In this document: in pieces, positions 49,871 to 57,540 of the stretch
How the letters are laid out: every line of letters starts with the position of its first letter
Position numbering within the stretch: the first letter of the stretch is position 1
From: Gaiellasilicea sp963829845
GTDB lineage: Bacteria; Actinomycetota; Thermoleophilia; Gaiellales; Gaiellaceae
NCBI GenBank assembly: GCA_963829845.1
Contig: CAWHKD010000019.1
Span: forward strand, 167,579 to 231,578
Direction: 5' to 3'
DNA: 64,000 nt
Notes under the pieces: model-generated
Told to the model about the DNA's origin: nothing
Databases searched by the model: none
The model's input: the letters and a program-made list of their open reading frames with translations, nothing else
Program-made: the position numbers and the translations under genes

Positions 49871-51805
49871 ATGCGCAGGGCACTATTTCTCTCTGTTATG
49901 GCGTGTCTCGCGCTGCTGGTAGCCGCGGGACTCGCGGGGTCTCTGGCCGAGTCCACCCCGGCCGCGAGTACGGCGATCACACCGTCGCCGATCTACACGG
50001 TCGCGCAGCTGGGTGCGCCTGCCGGCGACAACTGGCTGATGCATATGGGCAATCTCAAAGGCCACCGGTACTCGTCGCTGACCCAGATCAGCAAGGCGAA
50101 CGTTGGCACGCTCAAGCTGGCCTGGAAGGTCGACCTGGGCTACTGCACGACGAACAATGCCGCGTGCGGCTCGTTCGAGGCGAACGCAGTGGTCGCGGAC
50201 GGCACCTACTACATCCAGGATCCGTTCGGCGCCGTCTATGCGCTCGACGGAGCGACGGGTGCCAGGCTCTGGAAGTGGACGCCCACCTACGACGCGGGCT
50301 TCGGTCTCGGCTCCGGCTCGCGCAAGCCCGGCGTGGCGATCGGCGAGGGCAAGGTGTTCGCAGGGCTCGCCGACGGCATGCTCTACGGACTCGATCAGCT
50401 GGACGGGACTGTCCGCTGGGCCACGGAAGTAACGCCGTGGAGAACAGGCGGCAAGACGTCGAGCGCTCCGATCTACGTCAACGGCATGGTTCTCATCGGC
50501 GACTCGGCAGGCGACAACGGCGGCTCCAGCGCGACGATGCAGGCCTTCACGGCGAACAACGGCAAGCGCATCTGGTCCTGGGGCGTGATCCCGACCGTCG
50601 GCCAGCCCGGCTACAAGACGTGGTCCGCGAACTCCGCCGGCTACACCAACAACGCCACGAACGGCGGCGGCTCGATGTGGGAATCGCCCATCATCGACCC
50701 GAAGCTCAACCTCGCCATCTTCGGCACCGGCAACCCGGTCCCGTGGAACAGCCGCGGTCCGGGCATGAACCTCTACACCGACTCGATCGTGGCGCTGAAC
50801 CTCTATACGGGCCAGCTTGTCTGGTACTACCAGACGACCCACCACGACCTGTGGGACGCCGACCTGCCGAACAACGGCGTCATGTTCACGGGCAAGTACA
50901 AGATCAAGGGCAAGATGGTCTCGCGTCCGGGCGTCGCGTACGTGAACAAGTACGGGATGACGTTCATCCTCGACCGGCAGACCGGCAAGCCGCTGCTCCC
51001 GATCCCGGAGGTCAAGGTGCCGCAGAGCACCGCCCTGGACGTGAACACGTGGCCGACCCAGCCGATCCCGCTGGCGGACAACGTGCTGGGCAACCGGCTC
51101 GACAAGGACAGGCGCCCGTGCACGGACGGCAACCGCACGCAGACGAACGCGTACGTTCCGTTCGCAACGGCGATCGCGCCGGACGGCAAGCCGTACAAGA
51201 TCGGCTGCGTCTATGACCCGTACGACACGACGCAGTACGTCGTGCAGCCGTTCGAGATGATGGACTGGCCGGCGAGCTCGTACAGCCCGGAGAACCAGAC
51301 CTTCATCACCTGCGGCGTGACCGACCGGGCGACCTCCTTCGAGCAGATCCCGGCCGCCTCGCAGGTGAAGGGTGCCTTCGGCGGCATCGGCGCCGGCCGG
51401 CTCGGCGTCGGCGACACGTCCACATCGAACAGGGGCAACTTCGCCTCGCTGAACGTGACGACGGGCAAGCTGGCGTGGAAGCAGATCTGGGACGCGCCGT
51501 GCTACAGCGGCACGATGAACACCGCTGCGGGCATGACGTGGGTCGGCCACCTCGGGGAGGGCAACGCCCAGAACGGCCTCGGCTACCTCGCGGCGTACGA
51601 CACGAAGACCGGAGCTCAGCTCTGGAAGTCGGGCCTGATGGACGCACCCGCCGCGGCTGCGCCGGTCACCTACACCGCGGGCGGCAAGCAGTACGTGTCG
51701 ATCGCGGTCGGCGGCCAGTCGCACAACGACGTCTCGCGGCCTCTGGGCCTGACCAATCCGGCCCGGTTGCGCGGCGATGTCATCTACACGTACGTGCTGC
51801 CCTAG
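49871..51805 (+). CDS. PQQ-dependent alcohol dehydrogenase-type quinoprotein
   Basis: This 644-residue exported protein (signal peptide RRALFLSVMACLALLVAAGLAGSLA) is a quinoprotein propeller of methanol/alcohol dehydrogenase type. It has GHRYSSLTQI at the N-terminus, GTGNPVPWN and GPGMNLYTDSIVALN for PQQ/metal binding, and HHDLWDADL with candidate catalytic D329 and D331 two residues later. A second Asp at that position is the hallmark of lanthanide-type (XoxF/PedH) enzymes. The adjacent-cysteine disulfide of methanol dehydrogenase is not seen and no heme motif is fused. AGGAGG precedes the ATG at 49871, so the frame upstream to 49778 is rejected. Confidence 0.85.
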   Translation: MRRALFLSVMACLALLVAAGLAGSLAESTPAASTAITPSPIYTVAQLGAPAGDNWLMHMGNLKGHRYSSLTQISKANVGTLKLAWKVDLGYCTTNNAACGSFEANAVVADGTYYIQDPFGAVYALDGATGARLWKWTPTYDAGFGLGSGSRKPGVAIGEGKVFAGLADGMLYGLDQLDGTVRWATEVTPWRTGGKTSSAPIYVNGMVLIGDSAGDNGGSSATMQAFTANNGKRIWSWGVIPTVGQPGYKTWSANSAGYTNNATNGGGSMWESPIIDPKLNLAIFGTGNPVPWNSRGPGMNLYTDSIVALNLYTGQLVWYYQTTHHDLWDADLPNNGVMFTGKYKIKGKMVSRPGVAYVNKYGMTFILDRQTGKPLLPIPEVKVPQSTALDVNTWPTQPIPLADNVLGNRLDKDRRPCTDGNRTQTNAYVPFATAIAPDGKPYKIGCVYDPYDTTQYVVQPFEMMDWPASSYSPENQTFITCGVTDRATSFEQIPAASQVKGAFGGIGAGRLGVGDTSTSNRGNFASLNVTTGKLAWKQIWDAPCYSGTMNTAAGMTWVGHLGEGNAQNGLGYLAAYDTKTGAQLWKSGLMDAPAAAAPVTYTAGGKQYVSIAVGGQSHNDVSRPLGLTNPARLRGDVIYTYVLP

Positions 51806-51818
51806 GCAGTAGCTCTCC

Positions 51819-51848
51819 GGGTGGGGGCGCCGATCGGCGCCCCCACCC
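51819..51848. terminator. Strong terminator hairpin after the quinoprotein gene
   Basis: GGGTGGGGGCGCC (51819-51831) pairs perfectly with GGCGCCCCCACCC (51836-51848) around GATC, 14 bases after the stop codon. Confidence 0.75.
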
Positions 51849-51922
51849 GAAATCAACCGAGGAAACGCCCACGGCGGCTACTCTTCTCTTCCGAGATGGG
51901 GCTACCAGGGGGAAGGACCTAG

Positions 51923-52666
51923 ATGAGGAAACGAAGTCAGTTCAAGCGTGTCGCCGGGGTCACGGGGTTGGCGACACTCGCGCTCGCCGGCGTGATCGCG
52001 GGTGTCTTCCTGCCCGCCGGTGCGGCGGGGACGAAGGTCGTCGCGCCGACGAAAGTGACCGTGAAGGCGTCGGAGTTCAAGTACGTCTTCTCTCGGCGGA
52101 GCGTTCCGACCGGAACGGTCATCTTCACCGTGATCAACAAGGGCAAGATCTCGCACGACTTCAGGATCGGCGGCAAGAAGACGAAGTCGCTGCTTCCCGG
52201 CAAGTCGGCGAAGCTGACCGTGAAATTCACGAAGAAGGGGCAGTACGCCTACCTCTGCACCCTCCTCGGACACGCCAAGGCCGGAATGAAGGGGAAGTAC
52301 GCAGTCGCCACCAAGCCTGTCGCGACGACGACCACGAAGACGACGACTCCGACCACGACGGTGACGCCGCCGCCGACCGGCCCCATCGGCAACGCGAACA
52401 CGACCGTTCAGGTCGGGATGTTCGAGTACGGCTACAACCTGTCCCAGCAGTCGGTCCCTTCGGGTCAGGTCACGTTCGTGATCAGGAACAACGGCAGCGA
52501 GGTGCACAACTTCACCGTTCAGGGTGTGAAGGTCGGCGCCTTGCTCAACCCCGGCCAGACCGAGACCTACACAGTCGGGCTACCCGCGCAGCGCTTCAGT
52601 TACGTCTGCGACGTGCCGTTCCACATCGATCGCGGCATGTTGGGAAGCCTGACCGTCAACCCCTGA
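51923..52666 (+). CDS. Exported tandem cupredoxin (two blue-copper domains)
   Basis: The 247-residue protein has an N-terminal hydrophobic export signal, then two cupredoxin domains joined by a Thr/Pro linker (about 130-155). Domain 1 has SHDF and YLCTLLGHAKAGMKG; domain 2 has VHNF and YVCDVPFHIDRGMLG. Each set supplies the His-Cys-His-Met ligands of a type 1 copper site. It is a likely periplasmic or cell-surface electron carrier, and its position between a quinoprotein and the mxa-like operon suggests it accepts electrons from PQQ enzymes. It has a GGGGGAAGG ribosome site and terminators on both sides, so it is monocistronic. Confidence 0.88.
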   Translation: MRKRSQFKRVAGVTGLATLALAGVIAGVFLPAGAAGTKVVAPTKVTVKASEFKYVFSRRSVPTGTVIFTVINKGKISHDFRIGGKKTKSLLPGKSAKLTVKFTKKGQYAYLCTLLGHAKAGMKGKYAVATKPVATTTTKTTTPTTTVTPPPTGPIGNANTTVQVGMFEYGYNLSQQSVPSGQVTFVIRNNGSEVHNFTVQGVKVGALLNPGQTETYTVGLPAQRFSYVCDVPFHIDRGMLGSLTVNP

Positions 52667-52671
52667 TGCCT

Positions 52672-52709
52672 GCCGGGGGAAGCCGCCCGCCGAGGCGGCT
52701 TCCCCCGGC
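52672..52709. terminator. Strong terminator hairpin after the tandem cupredoxin
   Basis: A 16-bp perfect stem (52672-52687 with 52694-52709) with a 6-base loop lies 5 bases past the stop codon and immediately before the promoter of the next operon. Confidence 0.75.
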
Positions 52710-52717
52710 GGCTCGAT

Positions 52718-52723
52718 TACGAT
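52718..52723 (+). promoter_or_regulatory. -10 box of the mxa-like operon (leaderless)
   Basis: TACGAT overlaps the ATG at 52722 and ends 7 bases before the in-frame ATG at 52731, favouring the second as the true start. Confidence 0.5.
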
Positions 52724-52730
52724 GGCCGAT

Positions 52731-53762
52731 ATGACGAGCGTTGAGCGGGGCGCAGCGAACTCCGCCGCGCTCGGCAGAGCGACTGAGATCACCCGCAGCC
52801 TGCTCGGCAACATCGAGACGGTCGTGCACGGCAAGCACGATCAGATCGCGCTCGTGCTCGCGTCTCTGGCGTGCGAGGGCCACGTGCTGCTCGAGGACGT
52901 GCCCGGAACGGCCAAGACCGTTCTGGCGCGGGCGCTGGCCGGCTCGGTCGAGGGCGCGACCGTGTCGAGGATCCAGTGCACGCCGGACCTCCAGCCGACC
53001 GACGTCACCGGGCTCTCGGTCTGGGATCCGCAGGAGCGGCGGTTCGAGTTCCGGCCGGGCCCGATCTTCGCGAACGTCCTCCTCGTCGACGAGATCAACC
53101 GTGCCCTGCCGAAGGCGCAATCGGCGCTGCTCGAGGGGATGGCCGAGCGCCAGGTCACCGTTGACGGCACCAGCCGGCCGCTGCCGACCCCGTTCCTGCT
53201 GATCGCGACCGAGAACTCGATCGAGCAGGAGGGGACCTTCCCGCTGCCGGAGGCGCAGCTCGACCGCTTCCTCCTGCGCACCTCGCTCGGCTACCCGACC
53301 GTCGAGCAGGAGCTCGGGATCCTCGACAGCCAGCTGCACGGGCATCCGCTCGAGCTGCTGCGGCCGGTCGTCACGATCGAGGATCTCGCCACGCTCGCCG
53401 GCGCCGTCGAGGACGTCTACGTCGATCCGCTCCTGAAGCGCTGGGCTGTCGAGCTCGTCCGCGCGACGCGCGAGCTCGAGCAGGTCGATGTCGGCGCGTC
53501 GGTGCGCGCCAGCCTCTCGCTCGAGCGGGCGGTGCGTGCATGGGCGCTGATCGCGGGGCGGAGCTATGTCGTTCCCGCCGACGTGGAGCGCCTCTTCGAG
53601 CCGGTCGTCGGCCATCGGCTCGTGCTCGGCGTCGACTTCGCGGTCGACGCCGAGTCGCTCGATCGGGAGCAGCTCGGCCGCGTGATCTGGGAGGCCTGCC
53701 TCGCCCGCGCGCCGCGGCCGCAGCCGGACTGGGACGAGGAACGCTTCGGCAGAGCCGAGTGA
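52731..53762 (+). CDS. MoxR-family AAA+ ATPase (mxaR position)
   Basis: The 343-residue AAA+ protein has Walker A EDVPGTAKTV, Walker B LLVDEINRALPKAQSALLEGM, a sensor region (IATENSIEQEGTFPLPEAQ) and the MoxR lid. MoxR ATPases act with VWA-domain partners as chaperones for metal or cofactor insertion; MxaR is the version in methanol dehydrogenase clusters. It is first in an operon of overlapping genes encoding DUF58 and two VWA proteins. Start 52731 is preferred to 52722 by the -10 spacing. Confidence 0.92.
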   Translation: MTSVERGAANSAALGRATEITRSLLGNIETVVHGKHDQIALVLASLACEGHVLLEDVPGTAKTVLARALAGSVEGATVSRIQCTPDLQPTDVTGLSVWDPQERRFEFRPGPIFANVLLVDEINRALPKAQSALLEGMAERQVTVDGTSRPLPTPFLLIATENSIEQEGTFPLPEAQLDRFLLRTSLGYPTVEQELGILDSQLHGHPLELLRPVVTIEDLATLAGAVEDVYVDPLLKRWAVELVRATRELEQVDVGASVRASLSLERAVRAWALIAGRSYVVPADVERLFEPVVGHRLVLGVDFAVDAESLDREQLGRVIWEACLARAPRPQPDWDEERFGRAE

Positions 53763-54673
53763 CCGCAGCGCGGACGTTCCCGCTCGTCCCACGCCGCCGG
53801 TTCGTCGGCGCGTCGTTCGGCCGAAATCGGAGCGTCCGCCGCGGCCAGGGAGACGAAGTGGTCGGCTCGCGGCCATACCGGCCGGGCGACCATGTCGCAT
53901 GGATCGACTGGGCCGCGTCAGCGCGGCTCTCCGCCGCGCGCGGCACCGACGAGTTCGTCGTCCGCGAGTACCTCGCCCAGGAAGCCCCGCGGGCGACGAT
54001 CCTCGTCGACCGGCGGCCCACGCTCGGTCTCTTCGGGCAGGAGTCGCCGTGGCTCGACAAGCCGGCGGCGGTTCTCTCCGCTGCGGAGGTGATCGCGGCG
54101 AGCGCGGTCGCCGCACTCGGCGAGGTGGCCTATCTCGACCACGCCGGCCCGGAGGCGCACGCGTACTGGCTTCCGCCGGCGGGCCGCCGCCGCCTCGCGG
54201 ACATCCGCGCCCGCCTCGCCGCGGCGACCTTCGCTGCGCCGCAGCGTGCGTTCAGCCTCGGGCTGCAGGCGCTGCTCCGGCACGCGCACGTGCTCCCACC
54301 CGGGAGCTTCGTCTTTGCCATCTCCGACTACCTCTCGCCCCTTCGCGCGGCCGAGTGGGCGCGCCTGCGGGCGCTCCGCTGGGACGTCGTGCCGGTGATC
54401 GTCCAGGACGAGACGTGGGAGCAGAGCTTCCCCGACGTTCACGGCGCGGTCGTCCCGTTGGCGGATCCCGCGACCGGTGCGATCGCGCCGACGCGGTTCA
54501 CCCGCCGAGAGGTGCGGGCGCTGACGCTCGAGCACGAGCGCCGGCTCGACCGCACCCTGCGGACGTTCCGACACCTCGGCTGCGACCCGGTCCTCGTCGG
54601 CCGCGAGGATGCATTCCCTCCGCTCGCGGCCTGGGCTTCGCGGCGGCAAGCGCTGCGGCGGCGGGCCGCATGA
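53759..54673 (+). CDS. DUF58 protein (mxaS position)
   Basis: The 304-residue protein has the DUF58 signature GDEVVGSRPYRPGDHVAWIDWAASAR, in the family that includes MxaS. It is the usual partner of MoxR ATPases. A VWA-like fold follows, with degenerate metal residues (ILVDRRPTLG). No membrane helix is evident, unlike longer DUF58 proteins. Four-base overlaps on both sides indicate tight coupling. Confidence 0.85.
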   Translation: MTAARTFPLVPRRRFVGASFGRNRSVRRGQGDEVVGSRPYRPGDHVAWIDWAASARLSAARGTDEFVVREYLAQEAPRATILVDRRPTLGLFGQESPWLDKPAAVLSAAEVIAASAVAALGEVAYLDHAGPEAHAYWLPPAGRRRLADIRARLAAATFAAPQRAFSLGLQALLRHAHVLPPGSFVFAISDYLSPLRAAEWARLRALRWDVVPVIVQDETWEQSFPDVHGAVVPLADPATGAIAPTRFTRREVRALTLEHERRLDRTLRTFRHLGCDPVLVGREDAFPPLAAWASRRQALRRRAA

Positions 54674-55266
54674 GGCGGCTCGTCGCCGCCGTTCTGGCGC
54701 TCGCCGTCGCCGCGCCGGCGGCCGCAGCCGACCGCGAGGTGCTCTTCGGGGACGCGTTCCGAATCGAGGCAACGGATCCAGGTCCATTCGACCGCCTGTC
54801 GGATGGGCGGCTCGCGTGCCTCTCGGATGCCTGCGCGAACCGCGTCGTCTCCGTGGGGGGTGTCACGGTGCGGGTCGTCCCGCGCGTGACACCGACGCAG
54901 GTGGCCGCGCGGAGGCCTGCCTTTCGCGCGCCCACCGCCGTCGCAGCCGCCGCGGGCGACGGATCTGCGGACGACCTGCTCTTCGGCGCTGCGCTGGTGC
55001 TGGCGCTCGGTGCAACGGCCCTTGCCGTGGCCGAGCTGCGTCGGCGACGTCGGCTCCCGCTCCCCGTCGACCGCTTGCGCCGGGCGCTCCGCCTCGTCCG
55101 GGAGTCGGCGGAGCGCGAGCCGCCCGACCGGCGCCGCGCACTCGACCATCTCGCGACCACGCTCGGGGACGCACCGCCCGCCGAGCAGGCCACCCGGCTC
55201 GCCTGGTCCCGTCCGGAGCCGGAGCCCGAGCCGACACTGGCGGTTGCGGACGAGGTCGCACGTTGA
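54670..55266 (+). CDS. Single-pass exported protein (mxaA position)
   Basis: The 198-residue protein has a signal peptide (RRLVAAVLALAVAAPAAAA), a short external domain with two cysteines (RLACLSDACANR), one membrane helix (about 100-120) and a cytoplasmic tail with RLRRALRLVRESAEREPPDRRRALDHL. The external-TM-basic cytoplasmic layout and its place after the DUF58 gene fit MxaA, but it is shorter than typical MxaA and the match is positional. It overlaps neighbours by 4 bases. Confidence 0.65.
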   Translation: MRRLVAAVLALAVAAPAAAADREVLFGDAFRIEATDPGPFDRLSDGRLACLSDACANRVVSVGGVTVRVVPRVTPTQVAARRPAFRAPTAVAAAAGDGSADDLLFGAALVLALGATALAVAELRRRRRLPLPVDRLRRALRLVRESAEREPPDRRRALDHLATTLGDAPPAEQATRLAWSRPEPEPEPTLAVADEVAR

Positions 55267-56060
55267 AGCCGATCCCGTACGGCGAGCTCGGCGCCGTCGC
55301 AGCCTCGACGAGGAGGACGCTCGTGCTGCGGGCGTTGCTCGCGATCGCCGCCGTCGGAGCCGCAGTCGCGGTCGTTCTGCTGGGTCGCGGCGAGCCGGCG
55401 CCCCCGGGACCGCTGCCGGCCGGAACGGACGGTCTCGTCGTGCTCGACCTGTCGGCGAGCATCTCGACCGACACCTATGCCCGGATCGGCGCAACACTCG
55501 ACGGGCTCGCCGACTCGGGCGGCCGCTACGGGCTGATCGTGTTCTCCGACACCGCGTATCTCGCCCTCCCGCCGGGGACGCCTGCAGCCGAGCTGCGCGC
55601 CTTCGCGCGGCGCTTCGACGTTCCGGAGCAGACCGGCGGTGCGATCACCGTGCCGACCAACCCCTGGACGAACGCGTTCAGTGCCGGCACGAAGATCTCC
55701 AGCGGGCTCCAGCTCGCGCTCGACACGATCAAGGAGAGACGGCTCGGCCGGCCCGCGGTGCTCCTGGTCAGCGACCTCGACGACGACGTCGGCGACCTCG
55801 AGCGCCTGACGAGCACTGCCCTTGCGTTCCGGCGCCTCGAGATCCCCGTGCGCGTGGTCGGCCTGAACGCGGCTCCCGAAGACGAGCGCTACGTCAAGCG
55901 TCTGCTCCGCCGCTCCTCCGACCTCTCGGCGGCGCCCGTGCGCGGTTCAGAGCGGAGCAGCGGGGAGGACCTCCGCCTGCCGCTGTTCCTTGTCGCCCTC
56001 GCGGCTGCGGCCGCGCTGGCGCTCCGTGAGCTCCTCGTCACCCGGGTGGAGCGCGCATGA
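55263..56060 (+). CDS. VWA-domain membrane protein (mxaC position)
   Basis: The 265-residue protein has an N-terminal helix (VLRALLAIAAVGAAVAVVLLG), a VWA domain with the metal motif DLSASIS, YGLIVFSDTAYLALPPGTP, and LVSDLDDDVGD, and a C-terminal membrane helix. The first Ser of the DxSxS motif is present, so metal binding is likely. Start is a TTG overlapping the previous stop by 4 bases. The order fits MxaC of methanol dehydrogenase clusters. Confidence 0.75.
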   Translation: MKPIPYGELGAVAASTRRTLVLRALLAIAAVGAAVAVVLLGRGEPAPPGPLPAGTDGLVVLDLSASISTDTYARIGATLDGLADSGGRYGLIVFSDTAYLALPPGTPAAELRAFARRFDVPEQTGGAITVPTNPWTNAFSAGTKISSGLQLALDTIKERRLGRPAVLLVSDLDDDVGDLERLTSTALAFRRLEIPVRVVGLNAAPEDERYVKRLLRRSSDLSAAPVRGSERSSGEDLRLPLFLVALAAAAALALRELLVTRVERA

Positions 56061-56569
56061 GGCCGTCACGCCTCTGGCTCGCTGTCATGCTCGCCGGCGC
56101 CGCGGTCGTGCTCGTTGCCGCCGCGCTGATGGTGCGTGCGCGGAGCGGCGACGACGACGCTCGGCTGCGCGCCGCCGTCGCGGCGTACGAGGCCGCCGCC
56201 CGGGCGGGCCGCGGTTTCGACAGCGGCCTGACGAGGACGGTGCTCCGTTCGCGGGCGCAGGCACTGCTGACCGAGATCGCCGTCGCCGAGGACCGCAAGG
56301 AGGCTGCGCAGGCCGACGTTCTGCTCGGGGTGCTCGCGGCCGGTGGCGGCCGGTCGGCCGCCGGACAGACGCCCGACGAGCTCGGCAGGGACCTCTTCGA
56401 GACGGCAGTTCGGCTCGACAACGACAACGTCGCTGCGAAGTTCGATCTCGAGCTTGCGGTGCGGCGGCTGCGGGCGGTCGGCGCCCGCACCGGCGCCGGA
56501 CAGGGCTCGGGGCCACGCGGCGGCGGGCGGCGCGGCGCGGGTGCCGGCTTGCCGGGACGAGGCTACTGA
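56057..56569 (+). CDS. Membrane-anchored helical protein (mxaK position)
   Basis: The 170-residue protein has an N-terminal anchor (WLAVMLAGAAVVLVAAALMV), a helical TPR-like region (LRAAVAAYEAAARAG; AQADVLLGVLAAGG; LFETAVRLDNDNVAAKFDLELAVRR), and a Gly/Arg-rich tail. The position between two VWA genes and the size fit MxaK. The DNDNVAAKFDLEL segment is similar to BatC/MxaK-type TPR proteins. Confidence 0.65.
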   Translation: MRPSRLWLAVMLAGAAVVLVAAALMVRARSGDDDARLRAAVAAYEAAARAGRGFDSGLTRTVLRSRAQALLTEIAVAEDRKEAAQADVLLGVLAAGGGRSAAGQTPDELGRDLFETAVRLDNDNVAAKFDLELAVRRLRAVGARTGAGQGSGPRGGGRRGAGAGLPGRGY

Positions 56570-56571
56570 CG

Positions 56572-57540
56572 GTGCTCGCCTTCGAGCTGACCTTCCTCAC
56601 CCCGCTCGGTGCGCTGGCGTGCCTGGCCGCGCTGCTTCCGCTGGCTGCCCTCGGGCTCGCCCGCCGGAGGGCAGGACGTGCGGCGGCTGCGATCGGGCTG
56701 TCCGAACCTCGGCGCGGCTATGGCCGGCCGCTGCTTCTTGCCGCGGCCTGCTGCACTTTCGGGCTCGCGGCCGCTCAGCCGACGCTCCACCGGGACGACG
56801 GCGGCGAGGTGCGCTCCGACGTGCAGGCGCTCTTCGTCCTCGACGTCTCCCGCTCGATGCTCGCGGCGGCCGGGCCTACGGCTGAGACGAGGCTCGAGCG
56901 CGCGCGCGAGGCCGCACTCGAGCTCCGTGCCGCGGTCCCCGAGGTGCGCGCGGGTCTCGCCGGGCTGACCGACCGGGCGCTGCCGTACCTGTTTCCGACC
57001 CTCGACCGACGCGCCTTCGCGTCTACGCTGCAAGGGGCCGTCACGATCGAGTCGCCGCCGCCGCAGCAGGTCACACGCGTCGCCACCAGCTTCGACGCTC
57101 TCGCCGGGCTGGGCACGAGAGGGTTCTTCGCGCCGAACCTCGGGCGGCGGGTGTGCGTGGTGCTCACCGACGGCGAGAGCGCACCGTTCACGGGCCCCGC
57201 CGCCGGCTGTCGGCTGGTGGTCGTCCAGTTCTGGGATCCGGCGGAACGCGTTTATCGCAACGGCGAACCGGAGCCGCAGTATCGGCCGGACGACGCGGCG
57301 CCCGACTCGGCCGCGAAGCTCGGCCCCGTCGCCGACGAGCGGGACCTCGGCCGGGCGCGTCGGCTGCTCACGGCTGCTGTCGGTGAAGGGCCGGTCTCGA
57401 GCGGCGTTGCGACCGAGCAGACGACGGTTCCGCTCGCCCCATACGTGGCGTTGGTCGGGCTCGTGCTCGTGCTCGCGCTCGTGTTCGGGCGCCCGCGCTT
57501 GCCCGGCCCCAGGGACGCCCGTACGATGGTCGAAGCATGA
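56572..57540 (+). CDS. VWA-domain membrane protein (mxaL position)
   Basis: The 322-residue protein has N-terminal membrane helices (FLTPLGALACLAALLPLAALG; PLLLAAACCTFGLAAA), a VWA domain with metal motif LDVSRSM, Thr in GLTDRALPYLFP and VVLTDGESAPF, and a C-terminal helix (LVGLVLVLALVFG). This is the BatA/BatB/MxaL plan. The GTG lies 2 bases after the previous stop, and the end overlaps the quinoprotein gene by 4 bases. Confidence 0.8.
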   Translation: MLAFELTFLTPLGALACLAALLPLAALGLARRRAGRAAAAIGLSEPRRGYGRPLLLAAACCTFGLAAAQPTLHRDDGGEVRSDVQALFVLDVSRSMLAAAGPTAETRLERAREAALELRAAVPEVRAGLAGLTDRALPYLFPTLDRRAFASTLQGAVTIESPPPQQVTRVATSFDALAGLGTRGFFAPNLGRRVCVVLTDGESAPFTGPAAGCRLVVVQFWDPAERVYRNGEPEPQYRPDDAAPDSAAKLGPVADERDLGRARRLLTAAVGEGPVSSGVATEQTTVPLAPYVALVGLVLVLALVFGRPRLPGPRDARTMVEA

